Assembly (NCBI RefSeq): GCF_001042595.1
Contig: NZ_AP012326.1
Location: 2,542,001-2,606,000, forward strand
Direction of reading: 5' to 3'
Length of the DNA: 64,000 bases
From: Bifidobacterium dentium JCM 1195 = DSM 20436
GTDB lineage: Bacteria; Actinomycetota; Actinomycetes; Actinomycetales; Bifidobacteriaceae
Positions 47,436-55,182 of this stretch are shown piece after piece. Under the pieces are notes generated by a model, which was not told the DNA's origin, ran no database searches, and saw only the letters and a program-made list of their open reading frames with translations. The translations under genes were made by a program, and so were the position numbers. Each line of letters starts with the position of its first letter. Within the stretch, counting starts at the first letter, position 1.

Positions 47436-48176
47436 ATGCGAACCGAGCAAGCAGATACAAACACTTCTAGAAACTCCATGCAGGCCTCAATACCGCCGCT
47501 CGCATTGGTTAGTCGAAATATCAGCGCGCAAATAGCCGACCATCTGGAGAACCTCATCATGACCGGCACTCTGGTTCCGGGAACACGGCTGCCTACCGAA
47601 CGTAGCCTCGCAGAGGAATTCAAAGTATCTCGGACTTCCGTGCGCGAAGCGTTGTCCGAACTGGAATCGAAACATCTTATTGAACGGGTTCAGGGACGCG
47701 GTAGTACCATTCTGGACCCCATGTCGAACACTAGGAAACTGGCCACGATGCTGGAGGCCTCAGACATGGAGCTTCAGAATGCCACGGAATTGCGAGAATC
47801 GGTCGAACCTCACATCGCCGCCTTGGCAGCCGAACGAGCCTTACCAACTCATGTTGCGGCCTTGGAAAGTATTCTCGAAAAAGAGACCGACGAATCTCTC
47901 AGTCAAGAAAAATCGATGAAACTCGACATCCAATTCCACCTACTGCTCGCCCATGCCACTGGCAACAAACTACTGCTCACAGTGCTGCAGTTCGCCTTCA
48001 AGTGCACCGAACATGTCCGCGAACGTTCCCACCAGACCGCCACCGGCAGACGGATCTCTCATCTGGGACACCAGTTGATCTTCGAGGCGGTTACCGCACA
48101 CAACACTGAGGGTGCCGAACACGCTATGAAAAGACACCTTGCCGACGTACACGACGTCAGCGCCCTTGCCAGCTGA
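47436..48176 (+). CDS. GntR-family regulator, FadR subfamily
   Basis: A regulator of about 246 residues. The winged helix (residues about 45-100) contains PGTRLPTERSLAEEFKVS and the recognition helix RTSVREALSELE. The C-terminal two thirds are an FCD effector-binding domain with the His/Asp/His-type pockets seen in FadR relatives. It is divergent from the amide operon and, by site pattern, likely represses it. I start it at ATG 47436; ATG 47478 is a possible later start and no clear ribosome-binding site is seen before either. Effector unknown. Confidence 0.82.
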   Translation: MRTEQADTNTSRNSMQASIPPLALVSRNISAQIADHLENLIMTGTLVPGTRLPTERSLAEEFKVSRTSVREALSELESKHLIERVQGRGSTILDPMSNTRKLATMLEASDMELQNATELRESVEPHIAALAAERALPTHVAALESILEKETDESLSQEKSMKLDIQFHLLLAHATGNKLLLTVLQFAFKCTEHVRERSHQTATGRRISHLGHQLIFEAVTAHNTEGAEHAMKRHLADVHDVSALAS

Positions 48177-48264
48177 AAAAACTTCCGCCCGCGTTCCCAC
48201 GGAAAAACCTGACATGCGGCAGAATAGCAGCATAAGAGTAACGCAAAGCAGCAAGGAGCGAACC

Positions 48265-48897
48265 ATGACCGTACCACAACGGGTGTTGGACATCATGAAT
48301 TCCGGTGAAGTGTATGCCTTCGACGATCCGGAGATCCTGCAGGCGCAGGCTGATCAGATGGAGTTGCTATACGAGTTCAACGCCAGTCGACCGAGCGAGC
48401 CGGAACATCGCCGCGCCATCGCGGAAAAACTGCTTGGCGGGTACGAGGAGGGCGCGTGGATCGAGCCGCCGCTGCATGCCAACTGGGGTTGCAACACGTA
48501 TTTCGGACGTAACGCATATGCAAATTTCAATCTCACGCTTGTCGATGATGGCGAAGTACACATCGGAGAGAAGGTGATGATCGGTCCGAACGTAACCATC
48601 ACCACCACCGGCCACCCGATTCGTCCGGACCTGCGCGAGCGAGCGACGCAGTATTCGCTGCCGGTCACCATCGGCCGCAACGTATGGATCGGTGCGAACG
48701 TGACCATACTGCCGGGTGTGACGATTGGCGAGAATTCAGTGATCGGCGCATGTTCGCTCGTCACCAGGGACATCCCCGCAAACGTGGTGGCGTATGGCCA
48801 ACCGTGCAAGGTGGTGCGTGAAATCGGCGAACATGACGACGTCTACTATTGGCACGACCGCAAGATCAATCCGCCGTTCGACGTACTGCCGGAGTAG
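48265..48897 (+). CDS. Sugar O-acetyltransferase (MAT/GAT type, left-handed beta helix)
   Basis: A 210-residue trimeric acetyltransferase. The N-terminal maltose-acetyltransferase domain (about 5-60, VYAFDDPEIL, then REEL-like helix) precedes hexapeptide repeats (about 75-190: VMIGPNVTI, NVWIGANVTILPGVTIGENSVIGA). The catalytic His is in TTTGHPI. Members transfer acetyl from acetyl-CoA to maltose, galactosides or similar sugars. The start is ATG 48265, supported by AAGGAG 6 bases upstream; an in-frame upstream start would add a low-quality 42-residue stretch. Substrate unknown. Confidence 0.85.
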   Translation: MTVPQRVLDIMNSGEVYAFDDPEILQAQADQMELLYEFNASRPSEPEHRRAIAEKLLGGYEEGAWIEPPLHANWGCNTYFGRNAYANFNLTLVDDGEVHIGEKVMIGPNVTITTTGHPIRPDLRERATQYSLPVTIGRNVWIGANVTILPGVTIGENSVIGACSLVTRDIPANVVAYGQPCKVVREIGEHDDVYYWHDRKINPPFDVLPE

Positions 48898-49052
48898 TCA
48901 AATCGACGTTGAGCCTACGCACATCAGGCAACCTTTACGCAACGAAATTTCTCGAATCGGAAACCGTTTCGTCATATTCGGATTTTCCCGTTAGCAATTC
49001 GGTGATAGCTCTTTTGTGTCAGTGTTTTCCCGATACAAAAGAGAGGTGTTTC

Positions 49053-50249
49053 ATGGGAGACGATACGATGATGCCGATTTCGGCGAACGTACGGGCCGTG
49101 CCACGTTCCGGTATCCGCGACGTGTTCGACCGTGTGATTGGAATCGACGACGTAATCTCACTGTGCGTAGGCGAACCCAGCAGAACAGCCGCCCCTCATG
49201 TCGTGGAGGCCGCGGCCGAAGCAGCTCGGGAGGGCAAGACTCGGTATAGCAATATCCTCGGCATTTCGGAATTTCGCAAGGCCGCGGCGGACTATTCACG
49301 CCGCGTAAAAGGGCTTGACTACGATCCGGAAACCGAAATCCAAGCCGTGGACGGTGCCACCATCGGCCTGTTTCTGGCCATCAACACAGTGGTAGCTCCC
49401 GGCGACGAAGTGATCGTGCCATCACCGTATTTCGCATCATATAAATCGTCCATCATGATGTGCGGAGGCGTAGCCGTTCCCGTCGCACTGCGTCCGGAAA
49501 ACGGCATGCACCTCAACGCCGCTGACATTGAGGCGGCCGTGACCGACCGAACGCGCGCCATCATCATCAACTCACCCGGCAATCCGAGTGGCGCCGTCAC
49601 CACAGCCGAAGAGCTGGCACAGGTTGCCGAAGTTTGCAAGAAACACAATATTTGGGCGATTTCCGACGAAGTCTACCATTCGATCGTCTACAGCGATGGC
49701 AAGGATGGCCGACCTGCCACCGCACCATCCATTGCGGCGGTGCCGGGTATGAAGGCACGCACCATCGTCGTCGAGAGCCTGTCCAAAACGTACGCCATGA
49801 CAGGATGGCGCATCGGTTATCTTCTGGCACCAACATGCATCATCGAGCAGACCAGCAAAATCGCAGAAATGGTGCATTCCTCCGTCAATTCGGTATCCCA
49901 GTATGCCGGCGTGGCCGCAATGACCGGCCCGCAGGAACTGGTCGAAGACATGCGCCAGGAGTATTTCGTCAAACGCCAGATTGTCGTCGACGAGCTGGCC
50001 GGTTGTTCCAAACTCAGTCTGATCGAGCCGGAGGGCGCGTTCTACGCGTTCATCGATGTGCGAGCTACCGGCTTGGATTCCGACGATTTTTCCCGCGGAC
50101 TGTTGCAGGACAAGCACGTCGCCGTGGTGCCCGGCGAGGCATTCGGCGAGGAGGGACGCGGTTTTGTGCGGTTATCGTACGCCGGCGATGCGGATGAGTT
50201 GCGTGAGGGACTGCGTCGTATGCGCGATTTTGCGGAGAGGAATCGCTGA
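49053..50249 (+). CDS. PLP-dependent aminotransferase, class I/II
   Basis: A 398-residue aspartate-aminotransferase-fold enzyme. The PLP lysine is in ESLSKTYAMTGWRIGY and the substrate-binding Arg near the C-terminus (RGFVRLSYAGD). NSPGNPSGAVTT is the conserved PLP-phosphate segment. It transfers amino groups between amino acids and 2-oxo acids in the cytosol; likely substrates are aspartate, alanine or aromatic amino acids, but sequence does not decide. The start at ATG 49053 has GAGAGG 6 bases upstream. It is followed by a large palindrome that may also act as its terminator. Confidence 0.87.
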   Translation: MGDDTMMPISANVRAVPRSGIRDVFDRVIGIDDVISLCVGEPSRTAAPHVVEAAAEAAREGKTRYSNILGISEFRKAAADYSRRVKGLDYDPETEIQAVDGATIGLFLAINTVVAPGDEVIVPSPYFASYKSSIMMCGGVAVPVALRPENGMHLNAADIEAAVTDRTRAIIINSPGNPSGAVTTAEELAQVAEVCKKHNIWAISDEVYHSIVYSDGKDGRPATAPSIAAVPGMKARTIVVESLSKTYAMTGWRIGYLLAPTCIIEQTSKIAEMVHSSVNSVSQYAGVAAMTGPQELVEDMRQEYFVKRQIVVDELAGCSKLSLIEPEGAFYAFIDVRATGLDSDDFSRGLLQDKHVAVVPGEAFGEEGRGFVRLSYAGDADELREGLRRMRDFAERNR

Positions 50250-50290
50250 CGCCGTCAGGTGCATGCCAATCCCTCGTCGCGTTCACCCAC

Positions 50291-50339
50291 TTTGTTGTGT
50301 ATGTTTACGATTTGTATAATCGTAAACATACACAACAAA
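50291..50339. promoter_or_regulatory. 49-base palindrome with TATAAT at the centre
   Basis: Arms 50291-50312 and 50318-50339 are perfect 22-base inverse complements (containing ATGTTTACGATT and its complement), with a 5-base spacer TGTAT. The block is AT-rich in a GC-rich neighbourhood. A TATAAT (50315-50320) overlaps the spacer and right arm, and TTGTGT (50294-50299) is a weak -35 box, so promoter and palindrome coincide. It precedes the DUF234-type ATPase gene by 25 bases. Confidence 0.8.
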
Positions 50340-50364
50340 ATCATACGATGAAACGGCGGCACCT

Positions 50365-51792
50365 ATGCGATTCGTGGGCAGAATAGACGAACTCAAAGCG
50401 CTGGAAGCACTGTATGCCAAGGATGCGTTCCAACTAGCCGTGATTTACGGTAGACGCCGCGTGGGTAAAACTGCGCTGATATCACAATTCTGCGCCAACA
50501 AGCGAGCGCTCATGTTTACCGCACGAGAGCAGAGCGACGCGGAAAACCTACACGACTTCTCGCAGACTGTGTACTCGTTTTTCAATCTTCCGCAATCCAC
50601 CGGCACATTCGGTAGCTGGCAGGATGCGCTAAGTTTTGTGGCGGAACAGGCATCACTCAATCACACGGAACCATTCGTATTCGTATTCGACGAGTTCCCG
50701 TACGCGGCGCTATCGCAAAAGTCGCTGCCGTCAACGCTGCAAATCGCCATTGATCACCAATTCGCCGCAACGAACGTGACCATGATTTTGTGCGGCAGCA
50801 ACGAAGGATTCATGGAAAGCGAGGTGCTCGGTAGCAAAAGTCCGCTGTTCGGCCGGCGCAACGCACAGATACGCCTGCAACCATTCGATTTGTTCGACGC
50901 CGCTGAGATGATGCCGCATGACGCCTCTTGGGAAGACAGAATCAACTATTATGCAGCCTTGGGTGGTACCCCCTATTACCTTCAGCAACTTAATGAAGGC
51001 GAGTCTCTTGCACAGAATCTGGAGCGGCTATGCTTCACCACTTCAGGCATCCTCTACTCCGAACCGGAAATGCTGATGCGCCAAGAGCTCCGTGAGCCGG
51101 CGGTATACAACAGCATTCTGAACGCGCTTGGTGCTGGGAAAAACACGCCGACGCTGATTGGCGATCAAGCTGGCATCGATCGAACCTCCGTAAGCGTCTA
51201 CTTGAAAACGTTGGCTCAGTTGGGGATCGTGATACGTGCAGTACCGTTCGGGCAAAATCCTGCGACTTCGAAAAAAGGATTGTGGCAATTCAAAGACCCG
51301 CTCTTCGCCTACTGGTACCGTTTCGTCGGTCCAACCGTCGGGCTGGTGGAACGCGGACTCTCTCAATCCGCCGCCATCCACGGTACGCAGGGCGGTGCGT
51401 TCAGTACGTTCGTCGGGCAGCAGTTCGAGGAGATGTGCGTGCAGTGGGTGGTTCGCCGATGCCGCAATGGCGAGCTTGATTTCCTACCGACAGAAATCGG
51501 CAAATGGTGGGGCAACGACCCGGTCGCACGTGAGCAGACAGATATAGACATCGTTATGGAGGATTCCATCAACGGACGCATGCTGCTTGGCGAATGCAAG
51601 TGGCGCAATACCGTGAATGAAGCCGAAGCGGTGGCAACGTTGCGAGGGCGTGCCGGCTTGGTTCCAGGCAAAGCAAGCAAGCAGTTCATGCTGTTCACCA
51701 AGCATCCGGCGAACAAGACGATTCAGCGTCAGGCGAGCGCTGACGCTTCACTGACACTGGTGGATGCGGAGACGATGTTTTTCCAGCAGTGA
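50365..51792 (+). CDS. AAA-type ATPase with DUF234-like C-terminal domain
   Basis: A 475-residue P-loop ATPase. Walker A GRRRVGKTAL (29-38) and Walker B FVFVFDEFPYAA are intact; the region around 115-130 holds the Asp-Glu. The last 150 residues (from about 320) match the DUF234 family, which contains a nuclease-like core (ILMEDSINGRMLLGECKWR-like segment with Glu-Cys-Lys). The family is common in archaea and bacteria, often patchy and mobile, with no fixed role; roles in DNA maintenance or toxin-like systems have been suggested. AT-rich regulatory DNA precedes it. Function unknown. Confidence 0.78.
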   Translation: MRFVGRIDELKALEALYAKDAFQLAVIYGRRRVGKTALISQFCANKRALMFTAREQSDAENLHDFSQTVYSFFNLPQSTGTFGSWQDALSFVAEQASLNHTEPFVFVFDEFPYAALSQKSLPSTLQIAIDHQFAATNVTMILCGSNEGFMESEVLGSKSPLFGRRNAQIRLQPFDLFDAAEMMPHDASWEDRINYYAALGGTPYYLQQLNEGESLAQNLERLCFTTSGILYSEPEMLMRQELREPAVYNSILNALGAGKNTPTLIGDQAGIDRTSVSVYLKTLAQLGIVIRAVPFGQNPATSKKGLWQFKDPLFAYWYRFVGPTVGLVERGLSQSAAIHGTQGGAFSTFVGQQFEEMCVQWVVRRCRNGELDFLPTEIGKWWGNDPVAREQTDIDIVMEDSINGRMLLGECKWRNTVNEAEAVATLRGRAGLVPGKASKQFMLFTKHPANKTIQRQASADASLTLVDAETMFFQQ

Positions 51793-51807
51793 TACCACAT
51801 AAGGAAA

Positions 51808-51830
51808 CCCGCCCGGAAAATCCGGGCGGG
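51808..51830 (-). terminator. Terminator after the GtrA-like gene
   Basis: CCCGCCCGGA pairs with TCCGGGCGGG (10 bp) around AAA. On the minus strand it is followed by TTTCCTT, downstream of the gene ending at 51865. Confidence 0.7.
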
Positions 51831-51864
51831 CAGGAAGGAAGGAAGAAAGGAATTCAGAATAGGG

Positions 51865-52437
51865 CTACTTGGCGGCCTCCTCGCGCTTGGCCGTCTCCTT
51901 GGACTCGCTTTTCGGCATGACCCAGAACTTGAGCAACGGATAGCTCACGACCACGGCAAGCAAGGTGTTGACCACGGAGGCGATGGTGCCCGCGACGCCG
52001 GCATTCATACCCCATCCCTGGCACAGACCGGTTATATAGCCCGGCAGTACAAGATTCACGACCACGATGATCACGGCGAGAATCACATACTTCCAAGCGG
52101 CGTCCCTGAAGCTGGAGTCGGACTTGAACACCCACTTCATCTGTACGAAGAAGTTCACCACCTGCGCGAGCACCTCAGCGAGCAGGAAGGTCAAAAATCC
52201 GCCCAAACCGTTGCCTTTGGTATCGTAGTTGAAAATCAGGAAGTGGAACGGCTGCGTGAGTCCCATGCCGGAAATGAAGATGGCGGTACCGATCCACGTC
52301 ACCACAAAACGAGTGATGGTGGAGATGTTCGACAACACGTTGAACAGGATGAACTCCCAGATGTTCGGATGATCCTTGATCCACCGGCGGATCGGGCCGA
52401 CCTTTTCGGCAGGCTGCATCGCGTTGTTGTCAGTCAT
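51865..52437 (-). CDS. GtrA-like small membrane protein
   Basis: A 190-residue protein with four hydrophobic helices (about 28-55, 75-98, 115-135 and 145-168). The charged C-terminus (KSESKETAKREEAAK) is cytoplasmic. The pattern, with an N-terminal polar stretch and FLLAEVLAQVVNFFVQMKWVF in the third segment, is that of the GtrA/DPMS family linked to moving lipid-linked sugars or cell-wall glycans across membranes. Its start overlaps the end of the upstream GH3 gene by 8 bases (ATGACTGA), and AAGGAG lies 8 bases before it, so translation is coupled to the glycosidase. Function inferred only. Confidence 0.7.
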   Translation of the reverse strand: MTDNNAMQPAEKVGPIRRWIKDHPNIWEFILFNVLSNISTITRFVVTWIGTAIFISGMGLTQPFHFLIFNYDTKGNGLGGFLTFLLAEVLAQVVNFFVQMKWVFKSDSSFRDAAWKYVILAVIIVVVNLVLPGYITGLCQGWGMNAGVAGTIASVVNTLLAVVVSYPLLKFWVMPKSESKETAKREEAAK

Positions 52438-54859
52438 TGTTCAGCTCCTTTGCGGTGCGCTTGTTGGCGGATTGGTTGCGGAAGTAGCCGGCGATCACGC
52501 CACCCAATCCGCGGAAAGTATGGCCGTTGGCGATTTTTACGATGGCGTCGACCATCGCCGAATCGATTCTGCCCTGGGTCATCTTGCTCATGGCACGCGG
52601 TGGCATGTTCAGCACGAACAAGGTGTTGAGATCCGGAGAACCGGTCTTCTGCCTGATTTTTGCTTCCTGCTTGGTGAGCGTTTTGGCGATGGTGCGCGCG
52701 ACGAAACCCTTGGAGCCCGCCCAAGACATGATCGGATCATTCACACCGAACGTCATCGGCTTGCCCGGGGCGATTACCTCATGACCGAACAGAACCGCCA
52801 TCTCCGTATCGGTCACATCCTTGACATGACCGGTCAGATAACCGCCAAGCGCAGGATTTGCCGGGGTGACCCCCATGTCGCCCACAACGGCATATGCGAC
52901 GGACAGTGGCAGATGTTCGGCGTTATCGCCGACCAACAGCGTCCATGTGCCGGATTCCGTCCGCCATACGTTGGCCGCAACGTCGAAATGACGGAAGGTG
53001 TAACGGTCGAACGGAATGGTGACCTTCTTGCTTTCATGCGCGTCAAGCCACACTTTGACGAAACCCTTGAGTTCGCGATCCGGACGCAACACGCCTCCCT
53101 GCGGTCCGCGCACGTAGAGCTGTGCAACGGTTGCACCGGCGATATCGGAATCGTTGGTGACGGTGAACGTCACACCATTATCGTCCACGCTGAGATCGGA
53201 GAACGTGAAATCGCTGTAGCTCAGACCATAACCGAACGGGAAACGCACTGGAACATCGGCGGTCTCGTAATAGCGGTAACCGACAAACGGACCCTCGCGG
53301 TAGATTGCATCACGTCCGATCGCCGGATACCAGCCGGCGCTCGGGCAATCACCGTATACGAGCGGCCATGTTTCGGCCAGGTGACCGGAAGGATTGACCT
53401 CGCCGGTAAGTGCACGCACGGTCGCAGAGGCTCCTGCCTGTCCGGAAAGGCCGACATACAGTACGGCGACAACGTCATCCATCCAGGGCAATTCGACCGG
53501 AGAACCGGCGACGAGCACCACCACAATCGGCTTGCCCGTTCCCTTTAGGGCGGCAATCAAGTCATTCTGCACCTGCGGAATCGCCATGGTGGAACGGTCA
53601 AGACCTTCGGATTCACTACGCTCGTCGAGACCGATCACGGCAAGCACCACATCCACACTGTCTTTGCCGGCGAGCGCGATGGCGTCTTCAATAAGTCCTC
53701 GATCAATCGCACCCTGGCGGTCATAGCCTGGTTCATAGCCGGCAAGATACAGACCCTCTGCGTTCTTGACTTCCTCAAGAATGTTTTCTTCCCTAGTGGC
53801 GTTCACCTTGGAGGAGCCGGAGCCTTGATAGCGCGCAGTGGCGGCCATATCGCCGATGACGGCCACGCGGGTGCCCGGTTTGAGCGGAAGGGCCGCATTG
53901 TCGTTCTTGAGCAGCACGCTTGCGTTTTCGGCGACTTTGCGGGCCACTTCGTGATGTGCGACGGCAATATCGTCTTTGAGCAGGTCATCACGCCCAACGC
54001 CGACCAGTTTGGTGGCAACCGCGATTTTGGCGACTTCCGCCGCACGGGCGTTAAGATCCGCTTCGGACAGTGTTCCGGCTCTGACGGCACCTTCCAGTTC
54101 TCGCACGGAAGTGAAGCCCGGAGACGGCATTTCCAGCGACCCACCGGCCTTGACTGCTGCGACCGCGGAGTTGGAACCGCCCCAGTCGGAAACGACCATA
54201 CCGTCGAATCCCCATTCGTCGCGTAGAATCTCCTGTAGCAGATGCTTGTTTTCGTGCGCATAGACGCCGTTGATCTCGTTGTAGGAGGTCATGATGGTCA
54301 TCGGCCTGGCTTCGCGCACTGCGATTTCGAAGCCGGTCAGGTACAGTTCACGCATGGTACGCTCGTCGATTACGGAATTGCTGGCCTGGCGGCGGAGTTC
54401 CTGACTATTGACGGCGAAGTGCTTCGGGCATGCGGAAACGCCGTTACTTTGGATGCCTCGAATCAGGCCCGCCGCCATACGACCGGCGACGACCGGATCT
54501 TCGGAGTAATACTCGAAATTACGACCGCACAACGGGTTGCGTTTAATGTTCATGCCCGGACCGAGCAGTACGTTTACGTCAAGATCGTGCGCTTCCTTGC
54601 CGAGCGCTTCGCCCATTTCCTCGGCGAGTGCCGGATCCCAGGAATTGGCCACGGTGCCAGCGGTCGGGAAGCAGGTGGCCGGCTTGGATGCCCCGATGCC
54701 GAGATGATCGCCTTCGCCGAGTTGTCGACGTACACCGTGAGGGCCATCGCTCATTACAAAGCTGGGGATGCCGGCCCTGCTGTTGCCTCGTGAATCCCAT
54801 TCCGACCCACCGGAAAGCATCGCAGCCTTTTCGACAACCGAAAGTTCTTCGAGTTCCAT
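52430..54859 (-). CDS. GH3 beta-glucosidase, canonical domain order
   Basis: An 809-residue cytoplasmic-type GH3 enzyme. The (beta/alpha)8 domain comes first with KHFAVN (146-151) and nucleophile Asp225 in GMVVSDWGG. The C-terminal GH3 domain follows (SVLLKNDNAALPL, about 300, and YGLSY near 525), then a fibronectin-III-like domain and a tail of about 120 residues. There is no signal peptide. It hydrolyses beta-glucosides or related glycosides such as plant ginsenoside- or flavonoid-linked sugars in this family. Good ribosome-binding GGGAG precedes the ATG. The GtrA-like gene overlaps its 3' end. It contrasts with the two permuted, membrane-anchored GH3 proteins in the window. Confidence 0.88.
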   Translation of the reverse strand: MELEELSVVEKAAMLSGGSEWDSRGNSRAGIPSFVMSDGPHGVRRQLGEGDHLGIGASKPATCFPTAGTVANSWDPALAEEMGEALGKEAHDLDVNVLLGPGMNIKRNPLCGRNFEYYSEDPVVAGRMAAGLIRGIQSNGVSACPKHFAVNSQELRRQASNSVIDERTMRELYLTGFEIAVREARPMTIMTSYNEINGVYAHENKHLLQEILRDEWGFDGMVVSDWGGSNSAVAAVKAGGSLEMPSPGFTSVRELEGAVRAGTLSEADLNARAAEVAKIAVATKLVGVGRDDLLKDDIAVAHHEVARKVAENASVLLKNDNAALPLKPGTRVAVIGDMAATARYQGSGSSKVNATREENILEEVKNAEGLYLAGYEPGYDRQGAIDRGLIEDAIALAGKDSVDVVLAVIGLDERSESEGLDRSTMAIPQVQNDLIAALKGTGKPIVVVLVAGSPVELPWMDDVVAVLYVGLSGQAGASATVRALTGEVNPSGHLAETWPLVYGDCPSAGWYPAIGRDAIYREGPFVGYRYYETADVPVRFPFGYGLSYSDFTFSDLSVDDNGVTFTVTNDSDIAGATVAQLYVRGPQGGVLRPDRELKGFVKVWLDAHESKKVTIPFDRYTFRHFDVAANVWRTESGTWTLLVGDNAEHLPLSVAYAVVGDMGVTPANPALGGYLTGHVKDVTDTEMAVLFGHEVIAPGKPMTFGVNDPIMSWAGSKGFVARTIAKTLTKQEAKIRQKTGSPDLNTLFVLNMPPRAMSKMTQGRIDSAMVDAIVKIANGHTFRGLGGVIAGYFRNQSANKRTAKELNND

Positions 54860-55182
54860 TGGTTCTCCCTTGCACTAACTCGTACGCAAACCGCCTGGCT
54901 CTCTCCCGAGCCATGCCGCTCTTCGCGAATCCTTTCTGCTGCACCGCATACGAAATCCGCCGCTAGTTTGATTGAACCAGCCGCCGGCAGCCTGCGAAGC
55001 CCGTATTACACAACCTGTCGTTTTACCCGCACAATCAGTCTGCGGACTGCACCCACTGCCCTGGAACGCCGTTGTCGAGGACGTGCCTTTCACGTGCAAT
55101 CACAAAGGCGACGCCCACGTTTGTCGTGAAGCGTCGCCATGGGGCAGTTGGTTGTAAGTCTTGGCTAGGGGGATGGCGATGG
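54860..55182. other. Intergenic stretch between two GH3 genes
   Basis: About 320 bases holding the promoter of the canonical GH3 gene (54859, minus) and the terminator hairpin for the permuted GH3 gene ending at 55183. No gene is supported. The composition is ordinary. Confidence 0.4.
55107..55138 (-). terminator. Terminator after the second permuted GH3 gene
   Basis: On the minus strand GGCGACGC pairs with GCGTCGCC and an inner CACG/CGTG, followed by TTTGTG, about 45 bases beyond the stop at 55183. Confidence 0.6.
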
